From Halichondria panicea (Eukaryota; Porifera; Demospongiae; Suberitida; Halichondriidae): 64,000 nucleotides of DNA. Positions 1 through 10,721 of the stretch are shown in pieces. The DNA is taken from NCBI RefSeq assembly GCF_963675165.1, contig NC_087391.1:4204646-4268645 (forward strand), given 5' to 3'. How positions within the stretch are numbered: the first letter of the stretch is position 1; the number at the start of each line of letters is the position of its first letter. The translations under genes and the position numbers were made by a program. Under the pieces are notes generated by a model, which worked only from the letters and a program-made list of their open reading frames with translations, did no database searches and had not been told where the DNA came from.

Positions 1-203
1 ATTACTTCAGTGGTTCATGAGCCAGATCTCACCCTAGTGTACTGAACAAACTTGCATGTGTGGTGTATACTATATAAGTATTAATTGTGACGGATAAAAC
101 AACTGTTTGGACAGCAATGTTACAACTTTTTAGTCACTGTTTGCTCAATACGAAATAATTATACTTCAAAAATTAATTATGAATATTGGTTGAATGTAAC
201 CAG

Positions 204-2133
204 ATTCTTCATGGATCTCCTGGAGTAAAGCCATCTGAAATTGCCATTGACTTCATTCACTCTTGCCACGCTAAATTTGCAGCTGGCATTTTCTGGATCA
301 GCTGTCGCACACCAGACATCATTGACGCCAGTCTGAAAAGCATTGAGAAAGTGAGTGAATCGACAATCACTGTGTTACCACACCCAATTTCAAGCTGTAA
401 AGTCACTGTATGAAGTGGTGGTATAAAAAGAAAGAGGCTTAATTACATGTTGTGACTGATAGACAAGCATCACTAATATGATGCCGCTGAATAGGATAAT
501 AATCGTAATAGGATAACAGAGACAGATTGCTTACTAATTCTTGTAAGTTCGTATACAGTTCACGATACATCTGTTAAGGACATACGTTGATAAGTACAGG
601 GAATTTGAAGATCGAAGTGACTTACAAAGTGTTTGTGAAGTGACGTGTTTTAATATAATTATTTTGATGATGAAGTAGGTAGGTCTAGGTTAATATGTTG
701 TGTAAAGCGCAGAGATTCCAAAGCCTTACTACGTGACTGAAATAGAAGTGACAGGTGGTATTGTAGGCAGGATTAAATGTTTAGGGGGGGGGCTTTACGC
801 ACGGTAGCGCGCCGCAAATTTTCCCGCTTTGTTGACTTCACCGTTATATCACAGTATTACAGTCTATAGATAGAGTCTACTTTCTACTTAATGGTTACAG
901 GTTGCATGCAGGTATATATAGCGTTAATAAATGTATTGCATGCAGACAATTGACAAGCCTCTGAACAAGCTGCGACTTAGTGACACACAGCAAGCATTGG
1001 TGGTCCTGGACAATACAATTGAACTGCCAAGCTCGGGAAAACTGATCAGCTTCCTAAAGCACACAAACGTTCACATCATCATTCTGTCAAAGTCAGCAGA
1101 TCCCCTCGACTTTTTCGTAAAAGAAGTTGATAAAGCCTTGATCAGAGGTTGCAGTATACACGAAGTGAAAACACTCTCAACAATTGACTCCACCCAGCGA
1201 ATCGTGTACGAAATCTCCAAGCAGTACTATCTAAAAGCAAACAACAATGATCAAGCAATCTTTGAGAAGTTGGCTGAGTTTACATCCGGCTCACCCCTAA
1301 TTGTTGATATAGCCGCACAAGTTCTGCTCAAGTATGTGCAAGAGAATTCTGACGAACCTTCTGAAGGTCTAAACCAATTTGCCGATTCCATTCAGCTTTC
1401 AAAATCTCGGAAAGTTGTCCATAAATCTCCTCCACTGGCAAGTTTTCTTCAAGGAGTTGAAGATACATGTTTTCAAGTGAGGGAAATTTCAGATGCATTC
1501 ACACACCTTGTTTCAAACGTCGCCAGTGTCTCGCCGAATCACACAGATGTGTGGGAGTCAGAGAGTAAGTATGACTCTTGGGACTCGATCGGAGCCTTGA
1601 TCCAACGTTGCGTATCCACTCCAGGAGAAATGTTGCTGCTTCAAGCCCTGTCCATTTTTGGTTGTATACCAATTCCAATTCCTTTGGTCACTACCATGTC
1701 CTCCCTGATAGCTCAGTCATCAGGTCACTCACACTTGGGTGGAATCTTGCATGAGCGACTAATGGAGGCAAAGTTGATATTAAGGTATCCCCAGCCAGTT
1801 GTTCTTCATTCTACTTACACTAAAGGTGACAAAGCCAGTGAAGAGCCACTTTTCTTATACCTTCCTCAGCACTTGGCTAGTCAGCTGTGGCTATGTAATG
1901 ACATCGATCAAGTAATGGCTGTAACAGTTGCATACAAAGCATTGCAAAAGGTTATCGACGAAAATTCATCAAAAAATCCAGAGCTCTTACATTTTTATCT
2001 CGGGCTCATCCCACCTCTTGAGGAAAAAACTGCACTACTAGCTGTTGAAAAGAAGCATTGCTACAAGGCAGTTTACGAGTTATACCTGCAGCTATCACAT
2101 CAGCTCAGCTCCACTAATCACACCCACATCTGA
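204..2133 (+). CDS. 3' end of a CHAT/NB-ARC-like gene (tandem paralogue, cut by window edge)
   Basis: Two exons are visible: 204-350 (147 bases, CAG acceptor, GTGAGT donor) and 946-2133 (1188 bases, acceptor TGCATGCAG, TGA stop), both phase 0. They encode about 444 residues of an NB-ARC-like (STAND NTPase) module. A P-loop-like segment reads GSPGVKPSE, so the usual Gly-Lys pair is replaced by Lys-Pro. It is followed by GIFWISCRT, a Walker B-like ALVVLDN, a sensor-like IIILSKS, and a GSPLIVDIA stretch resembling the GLPL motif. Both exons match 35792-35938 and 36561-37748 in length and in almost all residues; the 3' UTR and the introns are also alignable. The upstream CHAT and TPR exons would lie left of base 1. 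Function of the degenerate NTPase is inferred only: possibly oligomerisation or autoinhibition without ATP hydrolysis. Confidence 0.75.
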
Positions 2134-2690
2134 TTCTACGTTATTAAAGTAAGACTACATGTGTAAGAACGTACCGTATATTCTAAAAATAAGCAAAAGT
2201 GGATACACCATTTATTGTCAGAAGGGCCTCCAATATCAGTGTTTGAATGTGTCTTTACAATAGGTTTTTTTCTACAGGTTTGTTCTGTAGTTTACACTAC
2301 ATTGCTCGGACCCCTATAGAGTCTCAAAGCTATAACTTTATACATGCACATTTAAAATGTACTCCCTTACGTCTCCCTGTCATACAGATACGTCGTATGT
2401 AAATTAATTACCTCAGTGGCTATATATATTAAATGCCTTTTCACTGAAGTGATTCTATTGACTGATATTATTATTCAGTTACATGCAAGTGTGCATGTGC
2501 CTCTTAGTTTGTATTTTGTTTCTATTTACTATACTTACTGTTGCTTATTATTGTAAGCTGCCTATTTTGTGTTTCAATATTTAGCTGCCTCATATTTACG
2601 TATCCTGACACCTATATGTATGTGTCAAGTTTGTTTCTATTTTTGTATTGATTACGTATACGACTATATTTATCTTGATCTTTGTAGTAA
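2134..2690. other. 3' flank of the duplicated gene, no coding sequence seen
   Basis: AT-rich sequence that aligns with the flank of the second gene copy at 37749-38420. Shared landmarks are AAGCAAAAGTGGATAC, GTGATTCTATTGACTGAT and TTTAGCTGCC. It therefore belongs to the tandem duplication and probably holds the 3' UTR. No canonical AATAAA was singled out. Confidence 0.6.
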
Positions 2691-2699
2691 GTATATACT

Positions 2700-3286
2700 T
2701 AGCCTCGATTCCAGGCCGATTAATATACGGCCTGATACCTATTGCATGGTGATAGTGCGCATGCGTTAGTTTATTCACCAGAATCTGGGGAGTCCCCTTT
2801 TTTCTTTCTCTCATTTACTTTCTATCTTTGTACATCAGCTTAGCTATCTATTGCGTTGTTGGCTTTCACACTAGTCTGAAGCCAGAAGAGGCTCTCATCT
2901 ACCTCTATGACGGTTGTATGGTCAGGATGTCTTACCTTAGATTTGTAAAGGCTATGGGAAGTGTATGGTGCCTCAAACTGCTACTTGCGAAGACAACCCG
3001 GCCGGCTATAGGACCATCCTAGACGTAGATGAGAGTCTCTTCTGTCTTAAAACTAGTGTGCAAGCCTTCTAGACCAACACAATAGACGGCATAAGCCACA
3101 GCTTCACAGAACTCAGTCATAGAGATAAAGTATTACGGAACATATTCTTAGTAAACGGACTAATGTCCGTATCGTTTTACCTTCGTAGTACGATTACCCA
3201 TATTGTGGGTAATTTGAAGCGCGTGCGCACTATCACCCCTGCAATAGGTACCAGGCCATATTTTAATCGGCCTTGAATCGAGGCTA
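2700..3286. mobile_element. Mutator-like foldback element with 9-bp target duplication
   Basis: The left end is TAGCCTCGATTCCAGGCCG and the right end is its near reverse complement, closing with ATCGAGGCTA. The nine bases GTATATACT flank both sides (2691-2699 and 3287-3295). A second inverted pair lies inside (about 2826-2950 against 2990-3095). The paralogous flank near 38.43 kb lacks the insert, which supports a real insertion. No transposase is encoded. The 9-bp duplication suggests mobilisation by a Mutator-like enzyme; the superfamily is inference. Confidence 0.8.
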
Positions 3287-3553
3287 GTATATACTTGCCT
3301 AAAATCAATAATCCATGCCATGTGTTGTCGATGACACCTATTTATGTATACCTTAATGGCACTTATCCCCAATGTCAAATGGAAGTTCATGACCTTGAGA
3401 CTGACTCATAAGTATAGATAAAATTAAAAGCAGGAGTACTCCTGATAAAAGTTATTGTTAAACAGTGGTTTGCACAACAGTTGTCCAGAGCACAGCAGAT
3501 AAGTGTTTATACAACACTTTCCTAATATGGCTATACATGTAGTAGGTTATGCA

Positions 3554-4022
3554 TAGTCTCATGAATCAGCCGCCGTTCTTTTGGAACCACCGTCTGAGCA
3601 CTCTTGTCATCGTTTTATGTGCCAAGACGGAATTCCGTCTTGACCAATCAAATTGCAGAAGTCCAGTCAGGTGATGAACTTGGAGGCAGCAAAGAACTGC
3701 ACTTTGCTCAACGCAATTTGGATAATCATTACGCATGCATTACGCATGGTAAACACTTCATACATAGAAGCTGCTACGAAGCATAAGCAAGGCAAGCAGG
3801 GGTCCTTGGGCACAGATTTAGCACCACAGCAAAACACAAGTAGAGAGAGATGCCTTCGCTTGGCGATTTGTATAACAATTAGGAAATATGTGTGGGCGTA
3901 AGATCACGATTTAATTACATTCCATTGGTTTTGTGAGCAATCAACATTCCATTTTGAAATGACTTCATGACAAGAGTGCTCAGACGGTGGTTCCAAAGAA
4001 CGGCGGCTGATTCATGAGACTA
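3554..4022. mobile_element. MITE with TAGTCTCATGAATCAGCC termini, nested in the mariner-type element
   Basis: The inverted repeats are about 55 bases long (from TAGTCTCATGAATCAGCCGC to the ACTCTTGTCAT region and the mirror image at 3967-4022). Perfect 9-bp target duplications GGTTATGCA flank the ends at 3545-3553 and 4023-4031. No coding sequence is convincing inside. Two shorter palindromic relatives lie at 11440-11506 and 18915-18983. The 9-bp duplication again points to a Mutator-like mobiliser. Confidence 0.85.
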
Positions 4023-4189
4023 GGTTATGCACTGAAGTCAGTGAAGTGCTGCCCAGATCTACAATTATGTAACACGTGCACCTTTCAGAAAACCATGTGA
4101 CTAGTCAGCTGTTTGGTGAATGAGAGAGTTTTAATAGCCTGGAGAGAGTTCAGAGTGTAGGTATTAAAGATCCATAGAGGCATGCAATC

Positions 4190-5162
4190 ATGTACAATTA
4201 TTTTTGGCAGCAAGCTTATCCAAACATTTATCAACCAGCAACTCCTTGCAATGTATCAACTACTCCTCCTGCTCAGCAAGCGCAAGCTGGGCTAACTGGT
4301 ACTGGTATAGATACTGGTCAGTGTGGTGGTGGTGCTAGCAAAAGCAAAATGGATATTCAACTCAAGGTACTGAACCCAACTAATAAAAAGGAGTTTAAGA
4401 TGTTTACTTTACGAAATATCGCATTAGACGAAACAGATAGCCCAGAAAAACTTAAGAAAATAATTATCGACCAGTGTGGTGGCTCTGTAGCTGAACAGAT
4501 GGACATGGGTTATTTTAACAAGCACTCTAAGAAGATGTGGTTGAACAACAGACTGGACATGAGTGATTTGTGGGACCTGGTGCACAAGGGAGATAACATT
4601 ACCCTTTGGTGTGCAATGAGCTCACGCAAACGCATCCAACACGATGTTGGCACAAATGATACTGAGGATATTTCTTCGGAAAAGTCAACAAAAAAGCCAA
4701 AAAAAGCTATCAAAAATGGAAGAAAAGAAGATTGAGTCTGATAAATACGAACAAGTTCTGAGCGAAAAACATGGTAAAACCTACACACACTTTCAGTATA
4801 AGCTATGGGCAGAGATGTATGTAGGGAAAGTTCACCCGTCTCTTGAAGAGCCTCCTAACGCAGCTATGTTTAGACGTGATAACAAGAAGAGTAACAAATC
4901 ACAACCTGATTTGAACAACACTGTTGTAGATGGGATGCTAACTGTTATGAACACACTTTGTCAGGCTCTGACACCAACTAAGCAGGTAGAAAAGCAGTGC
5001 CCTACTCCTACTTTCTCACCCATGAAACAAGCTCAGCTACGCAGTACGTACCTCAAACAGTTGGGTGAATTGAGAGATCTTCATGATGGTGGAGTTTTAA
5101 GCAGTGAAGAATACGAGGAACAAAGATCTAGAATTGTTAATTTACTTTGTCAATTAAAATGA
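4190..5162 (+). CDS. Accessory protein of the mariner-type element, two overlapping frames
   Basis: One open frame (4190-4735, 181 residues) overlaps a second frame (4644-5162) whose natural entry is near 4717. The two look like one protein broken by a frameshift at the A-rich stretch near 4690-4730, or joined by programmed slippage. The first half has a Gln/Pro/Gly-rich start, then a folded-looking region with KMWLNNRLDMSDLWDLV, then a basic tail. The second half has an acidic/basic linker, a conserved-looking block (HFQYKLWAEMYVGKVHPS), and a C-terminal helix pair (YLKQLGELRDLHDGGVLSSE) that resembles a SHOCT short C-terminal domain. Its place between the inverted repeats makes it a transposon gene. 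Its function is not known to me; DNA binding or regulation is possible. Confidence 0.6.
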
Positions 5163-5235
5163 CACTTAAGCTACCTTTGTACATTATTAGAGTTTTGCAA
5201 AATTAATTTTCATAATAATTAAAGTGTCACATTAA

Positions 5236-6105
5236 TTATAAATAGCCAGCATGTCTGATGTAAGCTAAACAGTCAGCTTGAGTCACTGTACAAAAGGCCA
5301 TTTTCAAAGTAAGGGACGTATAAAGGTACGCAGCTTCATTAGCCTTTAGCACAGATTTAACTTTTGAGAATACTTCCTCCAACGGCATTAAGTCGGGGCT
5401 ATATGGGGGGAGAAATACAAGTCTAGCTCCCGGACCAACTCTAGTAATGATATCATACACCCTTTGAATGTGATTCTTTGCATTGTCCATTACAACGACT
5501 GATCTGGGGTTATTCCCATCAAATGGTAGTATCACAGGTAGCACACACTGAAAAACGAAGTCTTCAAATACATCACCATTCACAGAATCTGCACATACAT
5601 AAACGTCTTCAATTCCACGCGTTGTCGACATTACAGGAATTGCCAAATATCTTTTTCCAGACACTCTTAGTACGTGTGTGCGAGGTCTAGTTCTTCTAAG
5701 TGAGTAGCCAAATTTTCGAATGCTGTTCCTTCGATCTGAACCTGTCTCGTCAATCCAAATCAACATATCAGGGTCAAATACAGATATGTCAGACATGAAT
5801 TGTACCCTCTTCGTTTCACTTTGCTGTAGAGCAATAGACTGCACTCTTTTCCTAGTAAATCCATGCCTTTTGATTGTACGACATATCGTTGAGAGATGTA
5901 CCCACCTGCCGGTGATGTCAAATAGTTCCTGCCGAACTTCATCCAGGTATGCCTTGGGCTGATGAAGTATAGACTGCAGCACAGTGAATGCTTCAAAATC
6001 AGTTAAACCGTTACTGCAATTGCCAGTGGGCAGCATAGGCTCAACTGTCCCAGTTGCATAAAATAAGTGAAGATACCTATAAACGGATTTCTCACTCATG
6101 AACAA
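5236..6105 (-). CDS. IS630/Tc1-mariner superfamily DDE transposase
   Basis: A 289-residue open frame. The N-terminal third looks like a helix-turn-helix region (SEKSVYRYLHLFYATGTVEP and LSTICRTIKRHGF). The catalytic DDE_3-type core has the three expected motifs: LIWIDETG (first Asp), VVVMDNAKNH (second Asp) and PPYSPDLMPLEEVFSKVK (Glu). By hand count 35 residues separate the second Asp and the Glu. The sequence upstream of the start (6106-6200) continues in another frame with helix-like coding potential, so the N-terminus may be short or spliced. It cuts and pastes the element by binding the flanking inverted repeats. All catalytic residues are present, so the core may still be functional. 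Confidence 0.85.
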   Translation of the reverse strand: MFMSEKSVYRYLHLFYATGTVEPMLPTGNCSNGLTDFEAFTVLQSILHQPKAYLDEVRQELFDITGRWVHLSTICRTIKRHGFTRKRVQSIALQQSETKRVQFMSDISVFDPDMLIWIDETGSDRRNSIRKFGYSLRRTRPRTHVLRVSGKRYLAIPVMSTTRGIEDVYVCADSVNGDVFEDFVFQCVLPVILPFDGNNPRSVVVMDNAKNHIQRVYDIITRVGPGARLVFLPPYSPDLMPLEEVFSKVKSVLKANEAAYLYTSLTLKMAFCTVTQADCLAYIRHAGYL

Positions 6106-6563
6106 GCACTGTAGCTATTTCAGAGTAAGACATGCCTCTAATGAGACTCAACCACACAGCTCTCCACCGCAGATCATCTGAATAAGCTTTAGGCATCTTT
6201 ACAATGTAGCAATTTTTAAACTCAATTTATTGGGCATGCGCACTATAGGCTTATAATTTAGCACAAGTCATGTATTAATTGTGGGCATGTACATAGTCCA
6301 TATTAGGAAAGTGTTGTATAAACAAACAAATTCCTTATCTGATGCTCTGGACAACTGTTGTGCAAACCACTGTAGTCTCGGCCGGTGTCACAGAAAATAA
6401 GGTCCGGCAGGAATTTGGTCCGGAGGACTAATTGCGCGTGCAGAAACGGTCCGTGCCGGACAGCGTTCGCGTCGCATTTCCTGTCTGGTGTCGCGTATAT
6501 TATCTGGAGTTACACCATGGTTACAATGACTAGATGCTATGCGCTGTAACTGACTATAGCACA

Positions 6564-7861
6564 ATGGAGTTTGTAGAGTACGAGGACGTATTTAACTACC
6601 TTCAAGGAGGATCTTACCCAGCTGAGCCAAGAGAAGCATTAGGAGGAAGTCAAAAAAGTTTAGAAGTCATGATGGCCTTCTTTACTACACTCATGGTGGC
6701 AGAGAGAGGCAGTGGATCAAAGATGAGGGTACAAAAAAGAGAATCATAGCTGCTTGTCATTCAGACAAGCTAGCTGGGCATTTTGGAAGAGATAAAACCA
6801 GGGAGAAGATAAGCTCTAGGTAATTATTACACTCAGTTGTACGTATGAAAAAACTTGTAATGAAATACATGCATAATTTATTATACAGGTACTACTGGAA
6901 TGGAATGATTAACAACTATGTCAAGACTTGTGATAGCTGCCAACGAGCCAATCTCACTCTTAAAAAAACACCAGCTACCCTTCACCCTGTGCCTGTCAGC
7001 AGTGTCTGGCACAGGATTGGCATTGATTTGATTGGCCCACTAAAAGAAACACCCCGTGGGAATAAGTACATCATTACGTGTACTGATTATCACTCCAAGT
7101 GGGCAGAAGCTCTTCCACTCAAAACGAAAGAAGCAGGGAGTGTAGCAGATTTTCTGTATGACCTTGTTATTATTCATAGTTGCCCCTCAATCATCATGTC
7201 TGATCAAGGAAGAGAATTTATCAACAAGGTTATATCGAACCTGTGCAAGAAGCTTCATATTGACCAGCGAATATCTTCTGCTTACCACCCTCAAACGAAT
7301 GGTCTAGACGAGAGGTTTAACCAGACATTGATTCGGTCACTGCAGAAGGTGGTTGAGACAGAAGAAGAATGGGATTTGTGTATCAAGCCTGTTCTGTTTG
7401 CTTACAGAACTTCCAAACAGGCCTCAAGCAAATACACTCCCTTCGAGCTTCTGTATGGTCGCAAACCATGTCTTCCAATTGAGCTGGAAACAGCACCTAC
7501 AGCTCAAAGTGAAACAACTCAAAGTGAAGAGGAAGGATTTTCTTCCAATGAAGCCTTCGATGACACTGTTGCAAAGCACATAGAACTTTGTAGAGACATC
7601 CGCTCAGCAGCTAAAGCCAACATTGAAGTTGCTCAGAATAGGCAGAAGAGGATCTATGATTCCAAGCATGTTCTTCCTTCCTTTAAAATAGGAGACAAGT
7701 GTTGTTGAGAAATCTTCGAAAAACAACTAGGAAAGGAGGAAAACTTGATCCAAATTGAACTGGTCCGTATGAGATTGCTGAGAGGCTGGACAAAGGATGC
7801 TACAAGCTGAAGAATGCAAGTGGAACTGTGCTGATACTTCCTGTAACTCGTCTAGGCTAAA
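6564..7861 (+). pseudogene. Ginger1 integrase-like transposase, N-terminal part, broken
   Basis: Exon-like sequence begins at the ATG at 6564 (MEFVEYEDVFNYLQ). A frame change near 6655 leads to a His-containing block (ACHSDKLAGHFGRDKT), and after an intron the Cys half of an H2C2 zinc finger follows (RYYWNGMINNYVKTCDSCQ, 6890-6950). The integrase core in 6845-7708 shows IGIDLIGPL with the first Asp, MSDQGREF with the second Asp, and SSAYHPQTNGLDERFNQTL with the catalytic Glu. A stop near 7706 follows. The GPY/F-type C-terminal motif (TGPYEIAERLDKGCYKLKN) is recognisable at 7763-7820 after a frame change and an in-frame TGA where a Trp is expected. The core is intact but the full protein is not. 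Confidence 0.8.
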
Positions 7862-7915
7862 GCTGTACCTACGATCCACCGAGTGAAGGTATATAGCATT
7901 AAATATCATGCATGA

Positions 7916-8800
7916 ATGACAATCATGTATAATCATACAGATCATGCTACTGAGTTTACTCCTGATGGTCAAACCACTGTCACCTGCGGTCGTTCTACTA
8001 CCAACCCTGATGGCTCTAATGCTGCTGTCCCTCCTGGTGATCCTGCCATTCCTGATGATCCAACCACTGCCAATGATGGTTCTACTGATAGCTTTAATGC
8101 TGCTGTCCCTGATGATTTTGCTGACCGTGCAGCTTTCCCTGATCAATCTCAAGATTGTGATCAGGTGTTGAAGGAGCTTCTCTTTGATGAGCATCTTCTA
8201 CGTTTATGGAGAACTGGAGCTAGTCAGGAGTTGTATCTTGCAGAAGAAGATAAAGACTTCGATGTAAGTTATTATGACTACTGAACTGTGTATAATAATA
8301 CAATGCAGATGAATCTGCTTTCACTTGGAGAAGGGGAGTATTGTTTGAGTAAAGATGTCGATGTGTCCCTCTGGCTGGACTACAGAGCCTCAGTGAGCAA
8401 GGAACCTCCTCTCAGAGAAGCTTGGGATTTTGTCATCATAAACGGCAAGCTGCATGATGAGTTTGATGCCTTCAAGAAAGCAGAAGTACCACTCGGGACC
8501 AATTATGTTGAGATAAATCCATTGCTCGAGTATTACTCCCATCAAATCAAGATTGATTTGAAGAAGCTGATCAGCCATCGATATGGGAAGACCTACCTGC
8601 TGTTCACTATAGCTCCCACATAGATGACCTTTGTCAGTGGATCTACCAATCGAAAAAGGCTTTCAAGCAGCATGGACCATCAATCTTTCAGTTCAGAGGT
8701 TAGTATACATGCTGTATAATTATAGGCAAAGTTTGATCCCTAGCTATAATAATAGTTGAAGTTTCATACAAGTCATCATGTACGTTTTCTTTTGATTTAG
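7916..8800 (+). pseudogene. Ginger1 middle region: Asp/Pro-rich linker and unknown domain
   Basis: The first segment (7916-8262) is an acidic linker rich in Pro, Asp, Ala and Thr with loose repeats of PDG/PDD. It ends at a GTAAGT donor. After the acceptor at 8306-8308 (ATGCAG) comes MNLLSLGEGEYCLSKDV and a folded-looking stretch that reaches RYGKTYLLFT. A one-base slip near 8605 then moves to a frame reading HIDDLCQWIYQSKKAF and ends at a GTTAGT donor near 8699. The region lies between integrase and protease as in the Ginger1 copy at 42.9 kb. The domain itself is not recognised. Confidence 0.5.
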
Positions 8801-9654
8801 ACACAGGACGTGTCAAACGCCCATTGTCCCCAGATACCGAAAGAAGTGAAGCCAAGCACTGTAAACTGGACGATGTTGGTAATACAGAATTCAGTGACAC
8901 AATTCCAGCACTAACATGCTCCGAATATCACCTGCTGTCAGGTGGAGATGAGTTAGATGATTGCATCATACATACTGCACAGGTATAATATATATACATA
9001 GTATGCATTTTGTATGTCATAAGCTGTTTAAACAAACCTAGGTACTATACACCTAGGTACTGTACCTAGGATTGGTGTCGTTATCTAATGTCAGGGATTG
9101 TGGGAGCCATGACTAGAGGGTATTCAGAACCGCTAGTCATAGCTCCCACAATCTCTTATGCCGCTTCCTACTCAGTATAATTATATTGCCATCCTATACA
9201 CACGTAACATTTTGTATCTTGTACTTTATATAGATACTGCTGAAGAGTGACAAAGATCTGTTACCTATGGCTGGAATACAAAACCCTATCCTAGGTCAAA
9301 ATCTATCGTTTCAAATAGTAACAGGACAGGCAGTACAGGTTCTTCATACTGGTGGCAATCACTGGATCACAATAGGCACTAATGGAAACAAAGTTAGGGT
9401 GTACGACAGTCTTTGATCCAAGCGTTTGCCATTTGATATCAAGGAACAAATTGCATCATTGCTGCACTGTCAAGAAACATCCTTTTCTTTGGAGTACGCA
9501 AATGTCCAGGTGGGACGATTTATAAAAAATCTGTTTAATTATGATTATATAGATATACATATACTACATGATACTGCATGGTTCTCAATTATAGAACTGT
9601 TTGTCTATAAGTTAGCTACTGTTATTATTATATCCTGCTCATGCAGGGGCAAAC

Positions 9655-10721
9655 TAGCCTCGACTCCAGCCCCTTGAATAGTGGGCCTGGTATTTACTGT
9701 TGGCGCGTGGGTGGACAATTAATTTATTATTTACCGTATTTTATCTTATTGAACGTTAAAACAGTATTTTATCTTATTGTGATAAAGAACAGAAAAAAGA
9801 AAAAGGAGAGGCTACCTCTCTGTATATACTGTAGACAGAGACAGCTAAGTAAAACATCAGCTCTGTAGATTTATTCATTAACTTGAGGCTCGGATCGGAT
9901 ACACACTCAGGCGACAAGTTAATCTTAGTTAAACCTGTGGGTAAAAAATAAATGTGGATAAGTACAGTGGCTGTGACGTAACATAATGTGAGGACTACTT
10001 ATTGATTTACACAATAGATTTACCATTGAAAGCACTGTCCATTAATACACACTCAAGCAACAAGTCCCTCGGATCGGATACACACAAGTCCCTCGGATTG
10101 TAAACACATTCAGGCCACACAGTTCTCGGACCAGATACCACGTACTTACTCTGTGACCAATTTTCGGCAAATGTCACAACAATACTTCCTTCCAGAGAGA
10201 ATGGCACTGAACGTCGAACAGACACACCAACACTTTGAAGATGGCTTCACTCAGAGAAACAAGAGGAGAAATCACCATCACAACACTTCTTTCAGAGAGA
10301 GGTGCACTGGTCCTGTCAAGCTTCACATCAATCAAGAAAGGGAGTGTCTGGAAAGCAGATGGACTTGCTCTGGGACTTGCCATAGCCGGTCGGTACGGTA
10401 CCCACATAAACACCAGCGTACAGACACTTCAACGCCTCCAGCTGCTTGTCTTTCAAGACTAGACCTGGTTTTCCAACACAGGATAACGCGTACGCGAGAG
10501 CAGAAGAGAAGGTAGCAGCCATTACACAACTTGGACTAGATTTCTTTTTTCAATGACATCATTATAAATGAAACGGATATCAATGTTTTACAAACTAATG
10601 CGGAATAAGAATACTGATAAATATACTGCAATTTACGATTACCCAGATTCTGGGTAATTCTGGTGCATGCGTAAACAGTGTATACCAGGCCGTCTTTCTC
10701 AGCGGCTTGGAATCGAGGCTA
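9655..10721. mobile_element. Mutator-like element with 9-bp target duplication carrying a RecQ fragment
   Basis: The ends are TAGCCTCGACTCC and GGAATCGAGGCTA. GGGGCAAAC is duplicated at 9646-9654 and 10722-10730. The element sits inside the Ginger1 protease gene and has no transposase of its own. It belongs to the same family as 2700-3286 and 29321-29894. Inside, a minus-strand gene fragment resembles RecQ helicase (separate entry). A TTTATCTTATTGAACG repeat at 9735-9790 also occurs at 17425-17475. Confidence 0.8.
10160..10525 (-). pseudogene. Captured fragment of a RecQ-family DNA helicase
   Basis: Three minus-strand frames follow one another. The first reads LVLKDKQLEALKCLYAG and VPTGYGKS, the Q-like region and Walker A (motif I) of RecQ helicases. 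The second reads FQTLPFLIDVKLDR and VVMVISPLVSL, which fits motif Ia. The third reads SVRRSVPFSLEGSIVVTF. The frames change at about 10370 and 10210, so the fragment is not translatable as one protein. No DEAH box or later motifs occur before the element ends, so only about 120 codons were captured. This looks like Pack-MULE style capture. Family assignment rests on motif reading alone. Confidence 0.6.

Larger units (their letters stand above)
3463..6372. mobile_element. IS630/Tc1-mariner type DNA transposon with about 70-bp inverted repeats
   Basis: The termini are near-perfect inverted repeats that begin CAGTGGTTTGCACAACAG and continue through TTGTCCAGAGCA to ACACTTTCCTAATATGG. The right end is followed by TA, the expected target; the left flank reads AA, so one copy of the TA has probably mutated. 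The element carries an accessory protein on the plus strand (4190-5162), a DDE transposase on the minus strand (5236-6105), and a nested MITE (3554-4022). A solo copy of one end lies near 49768-49808. Confidence 0.85.

Noticed and set aside
6845-7708. LTR retrotransposon, because of the Gypsy-type integrase cores at 6.8 and 44 kb
   Set aside because: No reverse transcriptase, RNase H, gag or long terminal repeats; the short inverted ends with CCGG flanks and the Ulp1/PHD tail fit Ginger1 DNA transposons.
7727-8194. 155-codon minus-strand open frame rich in Ile/Arg/Ser
   Set aside because: It is antisense to the Asp/Pro-rich Ginger1 linker, whose codon bias keeps the opposite strand open.
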